Source: Novosphingobium resinovorum (lineage in GTDB: Bacteria; Pseudomonadota; Alphaproteobacteria; Sphingomonadales; Sphingomonadaceae). From it: DNA of 64,000 nucleotides. Under the pieces are notes generated by a model. It did not search any database and had not been told where the DNA came from. It worked only from the letters and a program-made list of their open reading frames with translations. The stretch lies in the NCBI RefSeq assembly GCF_001742225.1, contig NZ_CP017075.1:1736001-1800000 (forward strand). The letters are read 5' to 3'. This document shows, piece after piece, positions 8,656-18,125 of this stretch; position 1 is the stretch's first letter, and each line of letters opens with the position of its first letter. Made by a program: the position numbers and the translations under genes.

Positions 8656-8730
8656 GTTTTTCTCCCAGACCCGCCTCGATCCATCGCGCGCCTGTGCTAT
8701 AGGCGCAGGCACTCTCCTCGTTCGCGTGAG

Positions 8731-9753
8731 ATGCTTACGGCCAAGCCGACCGCCAGACCTGCACTGGATTTCAGCGCTGCGCTCGGCGCGGCGGGAGCGG
8801 CTGCGCCCGGGCTGATCTGGGGCCTCGACTTCGCACCCGACGGCAGCCACGAACCCGCGCCCTGCGGCCCCGCGCCGGAGGGACGGTTCCGCTGGCTGCA
8901 CCTCAACCTTGCCGACCATGGCACCCGGGCATGGATCGAACAGCCGGCGCTGTTCCCGATGGCCGCGCGCGAACTCCTGCTGTCGTCCGATTCGCACCAG
9001 CGCGCCCTCGTCGAGAGCGGCGCGGTGTGCTGTATCCTCCACGATTTCGAACGCGACTTCGACGTGCGCGCCACCGCTCGGGTCGGCGCGCTGCGCGTGG
9101 CGATCCTGGGCGGGCTGATCGTCACCGCCCGGCGCCATCCGCTGGGCGCCGCCGACATCGTCATGCAGCGTGTCGGCGGCGGCGCGCGGGTGACCGGGGC
9201 GGCCGCCGCGCTCGACCTGCTGGTGGGCGCGCTGGCGCAAAACATCGACATGGTCATCCGCAACCTGTCCGCCGACATGCAGGCCGCCGAGGACGCCTTC
9301 CTCGAAGGCCACCACCCGCCGACCAGCCGCAACCTCCTCGACATCCGCCGCCGCCTTGCGCAGATCCATCGCATGCTCGACGGTGCCCAGCGCGTGTTCC
9401 GGCGGCTGGAGCAGGATGACGAACTGCCCGAGACGCTGCAGCCCACGGTCGAGAAACTGTCGCAGCGACTGCAGGGCCTCGATGCCGACGCCCTCGCCGT
9501 GCAAGGGCAGTTGCGGCTGCTGCGTGACGAACTCGACCTGCAGCAGGACCAACGCACCAACCAGAACCTCTACCTGCTATCGGTCATGACTGCGCTGATG
9601 CTGCCCGCCACGCTGGTAACCGGGCTGTTCGGCATGAACACCGGGGGCCTTCCCTTCAGCGGAGCGCACGGCACCCTCGTCGCCACCGGGATCGCTGCGG
9701 GCACCGCTCTGGCGACTTACCTGTTCCTCAGGAGCAAGGGATTCTTCCGCTAG
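8731..9753 (+). CDS. zntB: ZntB/CorA-like divalent cation channel
   Basis: 340 aa of the CorA metal-ion superfamily: a large cytoplasmic alpha/beta and helical domain (1-275, with a long coiled region from about 170 to 275) and two C-terminal membrane helices (about 283-303 and 318-338). The signature GMN is at 301-303 in LFGMNTGGLP, where ZntB/CorA form the pore entrance. The loop after GMN reads TGGLPF, as in ZntB proteins rather than the MPE..-type loop of Mg-CorA, which points to Zn2+ transport, though this is inference. It begins 75 bp after tRNA-Gln and ends about 200 bp before a TonB receptor. Confidence 0.88.
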   Translation: MLTAKPTARPALDFSAALGAAGAAAPGLIWGLDFAPDGSHEPAPCGPAPEGRFRWLHLNLADHGTRAWIEQPALFPMAARELLLSSDSHQRALVESGAVCCILHDFERDFDVRATARVGALRVAILGGLIVTARRHPLGAADIVMQRVGGGARVTGAAAALDLLVGALAQNIDMVIRNLSADMQAAEDAFLEGHHPPTSRNLLDIRRRLAQIHRMLDGAQRVFRRLEQDDELPETLQPTVEKLSQRLQGLDADALAVQGQLRLLRDELDLQQDQRTNQNLYLLSVMTALMLPATLVTGLFGMNTGGLPFSGAHGTLVATGIAAGTALATYLFLRSKGFFR

Positions 9754-9951
9754 GTTGCAGGAACGTGAGATTTTTTCGAAATGTTGCGGTGACGGAATAC
9801 AACTACCTTTCAATCACTTGCCTAGAAGATGAGGCGAAGATGAAGGTCGCGCGACTCCAGTGTCATCGAACTTCCATACAACTGTCGTGATGCAGCCATA
9901 TTAGCCGCCCCGAGGCAGACAAATTCTGCCAAAAAAGGGTGGAAATTCAAC

Positions 9952-12447
9952 ATGATGAATAAGGTTGTCCGCGCGACGCTGCTCGCCGGCTCGATCCTCG
10001 CCAGCATGAGCGCTTCGAACGCCTGGGCCGATGCTCCTGCAGCCGACACGGCGGCGGACGCAGCAGCGGATTCGGGTCTTGGCGACATCGTCGTCACCGC
10101 GACCAAGCGTGAGACCAATCTTCAGGAAACCCCGATCTCGATCAACGTGGTCAACCAGGCCGCGCTGAAGGATCGCCACGTCCAGAGCCTTTACGATCTC
10201 GCCGACGGCGCCGTGCCGTCGCTGCGCATCGCCACCTTCGAAGCCCGCCAGAGCGCGCTGACCATCGGCATTCGCGGCATCGTGCCGCTCGACGCCAACC
10301 AGCCCGCGCGTGAACAGGGCGTCGGCATCTACGTCGACGGCGTCTACATGGGCCGCCAGCACGGCCTCAACGCCGCGCTGTTCGACGTCGAGCGCGTCGA
10401 AGTGCTCAAGGGCCCGCAGGGCACCCTGTTCGGCCGCAACACCGAAGGCGGCGCGCTCAGCATCGTCTCGAAGGCCCCCACCGGCGAGTTCGGCGGCCGC
10501 ATCGAAGGCGGCTTGGGCAACTACGGTTCGTACAACAGCGCGATCCACGTCGACCTGCCCAAGTTCGCAGGCTTCTCGGTCAAGCTCGACGGCGTGCTGC
10601 AGCACCAGGACCCGACCACCAAGAACCCGCTCGAAGGCCAGGCCGGCTTCAACCAGTACCACCGCAAGGGCGGCCGCGTGGCCGTGCGCTGGCAGCCGAC
10701 CAGCACCATCACCAACGACTTCTCCTACGACGTCGCGCGCGATGAGAACACGCCGTTCTACAGCCAGCTGCTGAACTACAACCCCAACGGCTGCGTCGCC
10801 GGCACTCAGGCCGCGAACGCCGCCTGCAAGCTGCCCGGCACCGACTACACCACCATCACCGGCACGGTTAAGCCGCTGATGCCGGGCGTCGTCGTCAACG
10901 GCGACACCCGCATGAAGACCGCCGACATCGGCGTGCCGCAGCAGGTCAGCGTCGACAAGACCCACGGCTTCACCAACACCCTGAAGTGGGAAGCCTCCCC
11001 CGAGATCGAAATCCGCTCGATCACCGCATGGCGCGGCGTCGACGCGACGCAGTGGGACAACTCGGGCGGCGCGCACCGTCCGCCGCTGGTCAGCCTGACC
11101 TCGGCCTGCACCCAGACCGCTCCGTGCGCCTTCAGCCGCTACAGCCTTGCCGACCTGCGCCAGCGCCAGTTCAGCCAGGAACTGCAGGCCGTGGGCACCT
11201 TCGGCAAGATCGACTACGTTGCGGGTCTGTTCTACTTCAATGAGCACGTCAGCGACGATGCGGCGACGCCGAACTCGAACGGCGTGTACCTCAATGCCGC
11301 CGGCCAGCCGGTCTACACCATCCTGAATTCGTGCACCGGTTCGGGCGGGTTCGGTTCGGACGTCGGCTGCCGCTCGATCGACCGCGCCTCGGAAGTGTGG
11401 TCCAAGAGCTACGCTGCCTACGGCCAGCTGACCTACAACGCCACCGACAAGCTGCACGTCACCGTCGGCGGCCGCTACACGCATGACGAGAAGAAGGGCG
11501 TCCTGCACTTCTCGCGCAACGTCAACTACGACACCAACCCGCCCGCCGCGAGCGTCGGCTACAAGCCGCTCGATGCGACCTGGAACCGCTTCAACCCGAT
11601 GGCGACGGTGGCTTACGACGTGACCGACGACATGCACGTCTATGCCAAGTACGCCACCGGCTACCGCGCCGGCGGCGCCAGCTCGCGCACGTCCAACTAC
11701 CAGTCGTTCAATCCGGAGGACGTGAAGTCCTACGAAGTGGGCCTGAAGTCGGACTTCTGGGATCACCGCGCCCGCTTCAACCTGGCAGGCTACATCATGG
11801 ACCGCAAGAACAGCCAGGTCGACATCAGCTCGATCCAGTTCGTGGGTTCGAGCAGCTTCAACAACCTCGTCACCATCAATGCTCCCGGCATCACCAAGAT
11901 CCGCGGCATCGAGGCGGACCTGACGCTGGAGCCGATCGACGGCCTGACGCTGAACGCATCGTACGCCTACACCTATACCAAGATCCCGCCGGTGCTCATC
12001 ACCGCGGCGGATACCGCGGGCCGTTCCACCAGCGTCTACCAGCAGTTTTACATCGTGTTCACCCCGCGCAATGCGGCCAGCGGCTCGATCGACTACGTGC
12101 TGCCGATCGGTGCGCAGGACACCAAGATCAAGTTCCACATCGACGGCAACTACTCGCAGGCGACGCAGGCCTTCGACCAGTTCGCCACCAAGAACGACGC
12201 CTCGCTCATCTTCAACGGCCGGATCTCGCTCGCCGACATCGGCGTGGGTGACCACAAGCTGACGCTGGGCGTGTGGGGCCGCAACCTCTTCAACGAGCAG
12301 TACGTGTTCCGCCGTGACCCGTCGAACAGCCTGCCCGGCGCCCCGACCACCAACGTCACCGTCGGTAGCATTTCCAACGTGCTGGGCGACTACGGCAACT
12401 TCAACGCGCCGCGCACTTTCGGCATCGACGCCAGCGTCGCGTTCTAA
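9952..12447 (+). CDS. TonB-dependent outer-membrane receptor
   Basis: 831 aa. Signal peptide (about 1-26, ending NAWA), a TonB-box/early-plug stretch GDIVVTATKRETNLQETPIS (about 43-62), a plug with YVDGVYMGRQ and VEVLKGPQGTLFGRNTEGGAL, then a 22-strand beta-barrel ending in a C-terminal aromatic strand (FGIDASVAF). It imports a substrate across the outer membrane using TonB-ExbBD energy. The plug type (GTLFGRNTEGG) is common in sphingomonad iron-complex or aromatic-compound receptors, but no substrate gene is adjacent, so specificity is unknown. Two ATGs are adjacent (9952, 9955); GGTGG lies about 10 nt upstream. The two-component genes downstream are on the opposite strand. Confidence 0.93.
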   Translation: MMNKVVRATLLAGSILASMSASNAWADAPAADTAADAAADSGLGDIVVTATKRETNLQETPISINVVNQAALKDRHVQSLYDLADGAVPSLRIATFEARQSALTIGIRGIVPLDANQPAREQGVGIYVDGVYMGRQHGLNAALFDVERVEVLKGPQGTLFGRNTEGGALSIVSKAPTGEFGGRIEGGLGNYGSYNSAIHVDLPKFAGFSVKLDGVLQHQDPTTKNPLEGQAGFNQYHRKGGRVAVRWQPTSTITNDFSYDVARDENTPFYSQLLNYNPNGCVAGTQAANAACKLPGTDYTTITGTVKPLMPGVVVNGDTRMKTADIGVPQQVSVDKTHGFTNTLKWEASPEIEIRSITAWRGVDATQWDNSGGAHRPPLVSLTSACTQTAPCAFSRYSLADLRQRQFSQELQAVGTFGKIDYVAGLFYFNEHVSDDAATPNSNGVYLNAAGQPVYTILNSCTGSGGFGSDVGCRSIDRASEVWSKSYAAYGQLTYNATDKLHVTVGGRYTHDEKKGVLHFSRNVNYDTNPPAASVGYKPLDATWNRFNPMATVAYDVTDDMHVYAKYATGYRAGGASSRTSNYQSFNPEDVKSYEVGLKSDFWDHRARFNLAGYIMDRKNSQVDISSIQFVGSSSFNNLVTINAPGITKIRGIEADLTLEPIDGLTLNASYAYTYTKIPPVLITAADTAGRSTSVYQQFYIVFTPRNAASGSIDYVLPIGAQDTKIKFHIDGNYSQATQAFDQFATKNDASLIFNGRISLADIGVGDHKLTLGVWGRNLFNEQYVFRRDPSNSLPGAPTTNVTVGSISNVLGDYGNFNAPRTFGIDASVAF

Positions 12448-12561
12448 GCGAATTCCCCCGGCTTTCGCGGGCCGGGGGGACACTGCGGATCGCGCGGGCG
12501 AGTGCCTGCCCTTTCACGATGGGAAAGGCGCTCAAACCGCCTCCCGCGCGATCTGCTACTG

Positions 12562-12601
12562 GACCGGCGTGACGCATCCCCCGCGTTACGCCGGTCTTTT
12601 T
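12562..12601 (+). terminator. intrinsic terminator after TonB receptor
   Basis: 14-bp stem 12562-12575 / 12583-12596 (GACCGGCGTGACGC with its complement, one G-U) and a 7-nt loop, followed by TTTTT. It lies 115 bp after the receptor stop. The sequence between stop and terminator (12448-12561) shows no gene. Confidence 0.88.
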
Positions 12602-12630
12602 GCGTTTGCAGAGAGCCACGAGATATAGCC

Positions 12631-12743
12631 CGTCATCCCAACGAAGGCTGGGACCGCTGGCGTGTTACCCTTCGCTGTCGTTCAGACGACCTGTCGACAG
12701 TTGGGTTTTGTCGGCATGAGGTCCCAGCCTTTGCTGGGATGAC
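12631..12743. repeat. palindromic repeat, CGTCATCCC..GGGATGACG family
   Basis: Arms CGTCATCCCAACGAAGGCTG... at 12631-12655 and the complementary GGTCCCAGCCTTTGCTGGGA... at 12720-12743. It sits between the convergent ends of the TonB receptor and the histidine kinase gene and is related to copies at 27317 and 38091. Confidence 0.85.
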
Positions 12744-12752
12744 GACGGTGCT

Positions 12753-14117
12753 TCAAACCGGCAACCGCGCCACGATGCGCAGCCCCGGCCCGGCATCCTC
12801 AAGCGCCAACGTTCCCCGGTGGAGGCGCACGATCGCTTCCATCAGCGGCAGACCCAGGCCATGGCCACCGCCCTGCCCACCATAATGCCCACCATTCTGG
12901 CCCGACCGCTCGACCCGTCCGAACCGGCGCATCACATGCTCGCGCTGGCTTGCGGGGATACCCGGGCCATCGTCGGTGACGACAAGCACCACCGCCTGCG
13001 CCTCGCGCGCGACCGAAACCCTGATCCGCGTGCCCGAAGGGGTATGCCGAACCGCGTTCTCCAGCATGTTGACCAGAAGCTGCGACAGAAGCTGCCGGTC
13101 GCCGACCAGCTTTGCCTCGTCGGCGCGTTCCATCAGCACGCGCTGGCCGCGCTCCTGCGCGACGGGCTGCACCATCTCGACGATCTCGGCCGCCAGTTCG
13201 CCCATGTCGAGCGGCCGGAAACCGGCGCGGCGCGAGCCGTCCTCGATCTCGGCGATCCGCAGCATCGCGGCGAACATGCCGAGCAGTTCGTCGGCCTGCA
13301 TGCGCGCCATCGCCACGCGATCTCGCACGGGCTCGGCGGCGGCGCTCTGTTCCAGCAGCGCCAGTTCGTTGCGCAGCCGCGCCAACGGGGTGCGCATCTC
13401 GTGCGATATGTCGTTGGAGACGTTGCGGATTTCGCCCATAAGCTGGCCGATGCGGTCGAGCATGCGGTTGAAGGCACCCGCTTGCTGGTCGAACTCGCCG
13501 CCGTCGCCGGGCATCGGGACGCGCTGGGCAAGGTCGCCCTCGATGATCGATTCCGCCGTGTGGCGCACCGCGTCGATGCGCTTGCCGACCAGGCGCCGGA
13601 ATGCCAGCAGTCCCCACAGCACCACCAGCACGATGGCGCCGAACCCGGCGAAGTAGATCCGGCGGCGCGCGGCGAAATAGTTGTCGACCGGCTCCGTCTC
13701 GGCGAAGATGGCAAGGCGCATGCCGCCGCCGATCTCGCGGATCAGCACGCGGCCCGCGCTGAGCCCCGCGATCCGGTCCTGCCGTCCGAGCGTGGAGTAA
13801 CCCAGCGGCAGTTCCCGGTTCAGCCGGACATTGCCGACGATGGGGTTCCCGTGCGCATCGCTCAGCAGCACGCCGAGGTCGCCGGTATCGCGCTGCCGCG
13901 CCATCTCCATGATATGTTGGCTCAGTTCCGCACGGTTCGGAGTGGTCCCCCTCGGCACCAGCGTCTCGCTCTCCGACTCGATGCGCTCATCCACCAGCAC
14001 CCGCACCATCGAGGCGGTCGCGAAGAAGGTTCCGAACCCCGCCAGCGCCGTCACCGTCAGGAACAGCGCGAGGAACACCACGGTGAGGCCGCGCAGGGAT
14101 CGGGGGAGCGGCCTCAT
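12753..14117 (-). CDS. sensor histidine kinase with HAMP domain and Gly/His-rich ATP-lid insert
   Basis: 454 aa. TM1 about 13-36, periplasmic sensor about 40-150, TM2 about 155-173, HAMP about 174-226, HisKA with H239 in NDISHEMRTPLARL, and HATPase with N-box NMLENAVRH (N350, N354), G1 DDGPGIP (382-388) and G2 GLGLPLMEAI. Between F399 and the GLGL there is an unusual run, SGQNGGHYGGQGGGHG (405-420), longer than the normal ATP lid and rich in Gly and His. The partner regulator is immediately upstream with a 4-bp overlap (ATGA), so the two are translationally coupled. The stimulus is unknown. Confidence 0.92.
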   Translation of the reverse strand: MRPLPRSLRGLTVVFLALFLTVTALAGFGTFFATASMVRVLVDERIESESETLVPRGTTPNRAELSQHIMEMARQRDTGDLGVLLSDAHGNPIVGNVRLNRELPLGYSTLGRQDRIAGLSAGRVLIREIGGGMRLAIFAETEPVDNYFAARRRIYFAGFGAIVLVVLWGLLAFRRLVGKRIDAVRHTAESIIEGDLAQRVPMPGDGGEFDQQAGAFNRMLDRIGQLMGEIRNVSNDISHEMRTPLARLRNELALLEQSAAAEPVRDRVAMARMQADELLGMFAAMLRIAEIEDGSRRAGFRPLDMGELAAEIVEMVQPVAQERGQRVLMERADEAKLVGDRQLLSQLLVNMLENAVRHTPSGTRIRVSVAREAQAVVLVVTDDGPGIPASQREHVMRRFGRVERSGQNGGHYGGQGGGHGLGLPLMEAIVRLHRGTLALEDAGPGLRIVARLPV

Positions 14118-14791
14118 GCCCGCAGCACGTACCCCATGCCGCGCACGGTGGCGATCGGATCGTCACCGTGCTGCAACAGCTTGACGCGCAACTGGCGTAT
14201 ATGGGCATCGACGATGTTGGTCGTGGTCTCGAAGTCCTGCCCCCAGATCCGCTCGATCAGCATGGGCCGCGTCACCACTTCGCCGGCATCGCGTGCGAGG
14301 GCCAGCAGTAGCCGGAACTCGGTCTGCGAAAGCGCCAGCGGCTGCCCGCCGCGCCAGACCATGAGGCGCGAGGGGCTGATCACGATATCGCCCGCAGCAA
14401 TCGTATCACTGGGCTGCTCGGTCGTCCGCCGCGCCCGCACGAGGGCATTGAGCCGCGCGTTCAGTTCGAGCGGATCGACCGGCTTTACCACGTAGTCGTC
14501 GGCACCCGCCTCCAGCCCCTCGACCTTGTCGAGCGTCTGGCCAAGCGCGGTCAGCATCAGCACCGGCATGGTCATGCCCTGCCCGCGCATCTCCCGCAGC
14601 AGCGTGACGCCGTCCATCGTCGGCAGCATCCAGTCGAGCACAACCGCGTCGAAGGGCCGTCTGCCCAGCAGCGACAGCGCTTCCTGCCCGTCCCCGACCG
14701 GCTGCACCTCGTGCTCGAAATGCCCGAGTTGCTCGGTAAGCTGGCGACGAAGGTGGGAATCGTCCTCGACCAGGAGGATCTGCAGGCTCAT
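14114..14791 (-). CDS. OmpR-family response regulator (partner of kinase 12753-14117)
   Basis: 225 aa. Receiver domain with acidic pair E9-D10-D11, phospho-acceptor D53 in VVLDWMLPTMDG, switch Thr in MLTALG and K in DYVVKPVDP. A winged-helix DNA-binding domain (about 130-225) includes LSQTEFRLLLALARDAGEVV and VDAHIRQLRVKL and ends TVRGMGYVLRA. I chose the ATG at 14791 because the protein then begins directly with the receiver (MSLQILLVEDD); in-frame ATGs 10 and 36 codons upstream lack a better ribosome site. It overlaps the kinase gene by 4 bp. The 104-bp gap to the next two-component pair upstream may hold its own promoter. Confidence 0.93.
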   Translation of the reverse strand: MSLQILLVEDDSHLRRQLTEQLGHFEHEVQPVGDGQEALSLLGRRPFDAVVLDWMLPTMDGVTLLREMRGQGMTMPVLMLTALGQTLDKVEGLEAGADDYVVKPVDPLELNARLNALVRARRTTEQPSDTIAAGDIVISPSRLMVWRGGQPLALSQTEFRLLLALARDAGEVVTRPMLIERIWGQDFETTTNIVDAHIRQLRVKLLQHGDDPIATVRGMGYVLRA

Positions 14792-14895
14792 GCGGACGTG
14801 CCCCGTGAAATTGCGCTCCATGAAAGCGCGAGGGTGAATTGCCCCATCATAGTGCCCGGATTTCCGCATGACCACCAGCGAGATGGCAGCGATCG

Positions 14896-16269
14896 TCAAA
14901 CCGTGAAAGTCACCGTCACCCGCAGGCCCGGCTTCGCATCGCCGAGTTCGAGCTGTGCGCCCATGCGCTCGGCGGTGGACTTGACGATGGCCAGGCCGAG
15001 GCCGCTGCCGGGCGGCCCGCGCTCGCCCTGCAGCCGGGCGAAGCGCGACATCGCCATCTCGCGCAGTTCGGCCGGAATGCCGGGGCCGGTATCGACCACC
15101 GCGAGCCGGACCACACCCGCTTCCGCGCTCAGTTCGATCTGCGCCATGCCACCGGGGCGATTGTAGCGGATCGCGTTGTCGACGAGGTTGGACAGCATCT
15201 CGAACACCAGCGTGCGATGTCCGTGGATGCGGTAAGGCCCGTCTCCGGCCTCGAGTAGCAATTCGACGTCCGCCTCGATCGCCTGCCGGATGCGGCGGGA
15301 GATCACGTGCTGGCTCAGTTCCTTGAGATCGATCTCGTGGTCAGGCGGCAGCACCCCCGCCTCGTCGGCACGGGCAAGCGTGAGGAGCTGCGTCAGCAGG
15401 CGTTCGAGGCGGTCGGTCGCCTCCTCGATCTCGTGCAGCGCCTCGCCCGAGCCGCGCCGCGCCAGCGCGACCTGCACCTTGAGCACCGAGAGCGGCGTAC
15501 GCATCTGGTGCGAAGCATCGGCGGTGAAGCGGCGCATGCCGGTGGTGGCATCGTCAAGCCGCGCCAGAAGCCGGTCGAACGAGCGCGACAGCGGGCGCAG
15601 TTCGGTCGGCAACGGTCCGGTGCGCAGCGGCGAGAGATCGGGTGCGGCGCGGGTATCACGCGCCTCGATCACGCCGCGCAGGTCCGAGAGTGGCCGCAGG
15701 CTCCACCCGAGCGCGGGGCGGATCAGCAGGAGCACGATGCCGACCAGCACGCACTCGCCGATCAGCAGCGCGATCATCAGCTTGTCGCGCAGGGAATTAC
15801 GGTTCTGCAGCGTCTCGGCCACCTGCACCACGACCGGCGCATCGATCCGCGGCAGGTTGCGGCGGATCTCGGCTATGCGGATGCGCTGGCCGCGAAACTG
15901 CGCGAAACGGAAGCGCGGCTCATCGACGGAGAGCACGGAAATGTCGGGCGCGGGCAGATCCGCGTAGCCGGTGAGCAACGTATTGCCCACGGCGATCCGG
16001 TAGTAGACGTTGTCGCGCTCGGAGTTCTCCAGCATGCCGAAAGCGGCGGGCGGCAGGTCGAGAGTAACCTCGCCGCGCTCAACCTGCACGGTCTCGGCGA
16101 TGGCGCCCAGCGCACCGCCGAGCACGCGGTCGTTGGTGCGGCGCACGACGTCGGAAATCAGTACCCAGCCGAGCAGTCCCAGCACCAGCGCCAGCGCCGC
16201 CAGCGGCCCGAACATCGCCAGCAGAAGGCGGAAGCGCAGGGAAATGGCTCTGCCCGCACCGCCGCTCAT
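14896..16269 (-). CDS. TctE/2CSK_N-type sensor histidine kinase
   Basis: 457 aa. TM1 about 14-38, an extracytoplasmic domain of about 120 residues (40-160) of the 2CSK_N type seen in TctE-like kinases, TM2 about 162-184, a short linker, HisKA with H254 in FTADASHQMRTPLSVL, N-box NLVDNAIRYN, G1 DTGPGIP and G2 GSGLGLAIV. TctE-like kinases often sense a carboxylate presented by a periplasmic binding protein. A binding protein gene lies divergently at 17028, which makes this pairing attractive here (inference). It overlaps the upstream regulator by 4 bp. The long in-frame extension beyond 16269 is antisense-type shadow of the regulator, so it was rejected. Confidence 0.92.
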   Translation of the reverse strand: MSGGAGRAISLRFRLLLAMFGPLAALALVLGLLGWVLISDVVRRTNDRVLGGALGAIAETVQVERGEVTLDLPPAAFGMLENSERDNVYYRIAVGNTLLTGYADLPAPDISVLSVDEPRFRFAQFRGQRIRIAEIRRNLPRIDAPVVVQVAETLQNRNSLRDKLMIALLIGECVLVGIVLLLIRPALGWSLRPLSDLRGVIEARDTRAAPDLSPLRTGPLPTELRPLSRSFDRLLARLDDATTGMRRFTADASHQMRTPLSVLKVQVALARRGSGEALHEIEEATDRLERLLTQLLTLARADEAGVLPPDHEIDLKELSQHVISRRIRQAIEADVELLLEAGDGPYRIHGHRTLVFEMLSNLVDNAIRYNRPGGMAQIELSAEAGVVRLAVVDTGPGIPAELREMAMSRFARLQGERGPPGSGLGLAIVKSTAERMGAQLELGDAKPGLRVTVTFTV

Positions 16270-16931
16270 GACCGGTCGAGCATGTAACCCACCCCGCGCA
16301 CGGTGCGGATCGCTGGGCCGTCGGGTGCGAGTTTGCTGCGTAGGCGGGTGACGTTGACCTCCAGCGCGTTGGAACCGACCGGATCGTCGAAGCCGAAGAC
16401 CTCGGCTTGCAAGGTCTCGCGGTTGACGATCTGGCCCGCCCGCGCCGCCAGAGCCTCCAGCACCGCCCATTCGCGGCGGCGCAGTTCGATCAGGCGCCCC
16501 GCCACCTCGACGCGGCCGGTAGAGCGGTTCACCGTCATCGCCCCGATGGCGATCTCGGGCGCGGCGTCGCCGCCCCGGCGGCGGCCCAGCGCACGCACGC
16601 GGGCCTCCAGTTCCTCCACCTCGAAGGGTTTGCGCAAGTAATCGTCGGCGCCGAGGTCGAGGCCGCGCACCCGGTCGTCGAGGCCGTCACGCGCGGTCAG
16701 CATCAGCACCTGCGACTGGTCGCCCCGCGCGCGCAGGCGAGCGAGCACCTGGAACCCGTCGATGTCGGGCAGGCCGACGTCGAGGATCACCAGCGAATAC
16801 GGCTCGGTCGCCGAAACCGACAGCGCTTCCTCCCCGCCCGCCACGTGATCGACCGCGTGTCCCGCCGCGCGCAGCAGCGAAAGGATGCCCCGTGCCAGTG
16901 CCGCGTCGTCTTCAACGATGAGGATTCTCAC
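16266..16931 (-). CDS. TctD-like OmpR-family response regulator
   Basis: 221 aa. Receiver with E7-D8-D9, phospho-acceptor D51 in LVILDVGLPDIDG, T in MLTARDG and K in DYLRKPFEVEE; winged helix with ELRRREWAVLEALAARAGQIV and SNALEVNVTRLRSKL. The form of the DNA-binding domain (LxRREWxVLE, VExxxxRLRxKL) is that of TctD/QseB-type regulators. First gene of a minus-strand run (this regulator, its kinase, a second regulator, a second kinase). The 96-bp interval 16932-17027 separates it from the divergent binding-protein gene, its likely target. Confidence 0.93.
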   Translation of the reverse strand: MRILIVEDDAALARGILSLLRAAGHAVDHVAGGEEALSVSATEPYSLVILDVGLPDIDGFQVLARLRARGDQSQVLMLTARDGLDDRVRGLDLGADDYLRKPFEVEELEARVRALGRRRGGDAAPEIAIGAMTVNRSTGRVEVAGRLIELRRREWAVLEALAARAGQIVNRETLQAEVFGFDDPVGSNALEVNVTRLRSKLAPDGPAIRTVRGVGYMLDRS

Positions 16932-17027
16932 GATCGAAATCCATGAAAGGTCAGTGACAGGTTGAAAACGTACATCATCGAGCGCTGCTTATCCGAACAT
17001 AGAGGCGGAAAGCGAGAGGAGTCGACA

Positions 17028-18125
17028 ATGCGTTCTTTCACCCCTGTTCTGGCACTAGCGGTCCTTCTGGCCGGACCCGCAGCCGCGCAGAAGCCCGAGG
17101 CGCCGCAGCGCCCCTCCGGTTATCCGCGCAGCTACGACACGCTGATCGCCGACGCCCGCGCCGACGGCAAGGTACGCATCTACGCCAATGCCGACCGCGC
17201 CGAGATGGTGCCGGTGGTGGCGGAGTTCAAACGGCTCTTCCCCGGCATCGCGGTCTACTACGCCGACATCGGCTCGACCGAGATGTACCAGCGCTACACC
17301 CGCGAGACGCGCAGCCGCCAGTATTCGGCCGACATCGTGTGGTCCTCGGCGATGGACCAGCAGATCAAGCTCATCAACGACGGCTACGCGCAGCAGTACG
17401 CCAGCCCCGAGAAGCCCGCCCTGCCCGAAACGGCGGTGTGGAAGAACATGGGCTACGGCGTCACCGCCGAGCCGATCGGCTTCGTCTACAACCGCAGGAT
17501 CATATCGGACGCACAGGCCCCGCGCACGCATCAGGCACTCGAGGAATTGCTCCGCCGCCGCCGCGTCGAATTCACCGGCAAGGTCGCGACGTTCGATGCG
17601 GCCCGCTCCAACACCGGCTATCTCTATCTCTCGCAGGACTTCCTCGCGACGCGCGACACCCGCTCGCTGGTCGAGGCGATCGGCGCGACGCGCCCCGTTC
17701 TGGAAATCAGCACCCAGCCGATGCTGGCGGGCGTCGCCTCCGGCAAGCTGGCGATCGCGTACAATGTCATCGGCTCCTACGCGCTGGAGCAGGCGCGCCG
17801 CAGTCCGCAGCTGGGTGTGGTGTTCCCCAAGGACTACACGCTCGTCACTTCGCGCATCGCCTTCATCGGACGGGACGCGCGCCATCCGGCGGCGGCGAAG
17901 CTGTTCCTCGATTTCCTTCTTTCGCGCGCCGGGCAGGCCCAGCTTGCCCGGCACAGTCTGTGGCCGGTGCGCACCGACGTACCCGCCCGCCGCCTGCCTA
18001 CGCAGCAGACGCGCGTAGTGCGCGTCGGCCCTCAACTTCTCGTCAATCTGGATCACCTGACCCGGCAGCGATTCCTGCGCGAATGGAACGCCGCTCTGGT
18101 CACAGGGAGAGAACAAAAACCATGA
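17028..18125 (+). CDS. periplasmic AfuA/PgtC-like solute-binding protein, no ABC partner
   Basis: 365 aa with a signal peptide (about 1-20, cleavage after GPAAA) and the type II binding-protein fold of the COG1840 family: VRIYANADRAEMVPVVAEFKRLFP near the start, YSADIVWSSAMDQ, EPIGFVYNRR, and a C-terminal HPAAAKLFLDFLLS. Members are either ferric-iron ABC binding proteins or, like PgtC of the phosphoglycerate system, regulatory proteins that present a ligand to a sensor kinase. No ABC permease or ATPase is nearby, while a TctE-type kinase is divergently encoded 760 bp away, so the second role is more likely. Start at 17028 has GAGAGGA at 17014-17020. Its stop overlaps the porin start (ATGA). 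Confidence 0.85.
   Translation: MRSFTPVLALAVLLAGPAAAQKPEAPQRPSGYPRSYDTLIADARADGKVRIYANADRAEMVPVVAEFKRLFPGIAVYYADIGSTEMYQRYTRETRSRQYSADIVWSSAMDQQIKLINDGYAQQYASPEKPALPETAVWKNMGYGVTAEPIGFVYNRRIISDAQAPRTHQALEELLRRRRVEFTGKVATFDAARSNTGYLYLSQDFLATRDTRSLVEAIGATRPVLEISTQPMLAGVASGKLAIAYNVIGSYALEQARRSPQLGVVFPKDYTLVTSRIAFIGRDARHPAAAKLFLDFLLSRAGQAQLARHSLWPVRTDVPARRLPTQQTRVVRVGPQLLVNLDHLTRQRFLREWNAALVTGREQKP

Noticed and set aside
9901..12483. Very long open frame antisense to the TonB receptor (about 860 codons); similar long antisense frames lie over 58423-61818 and 46879-49140
   Set aside because: Produced by strong GC3 bias. Compositions are Val/Arg/Asp/Gly-rich without signal, motif or ribosome site, and the sense frames are clear receptors or cpa genes.
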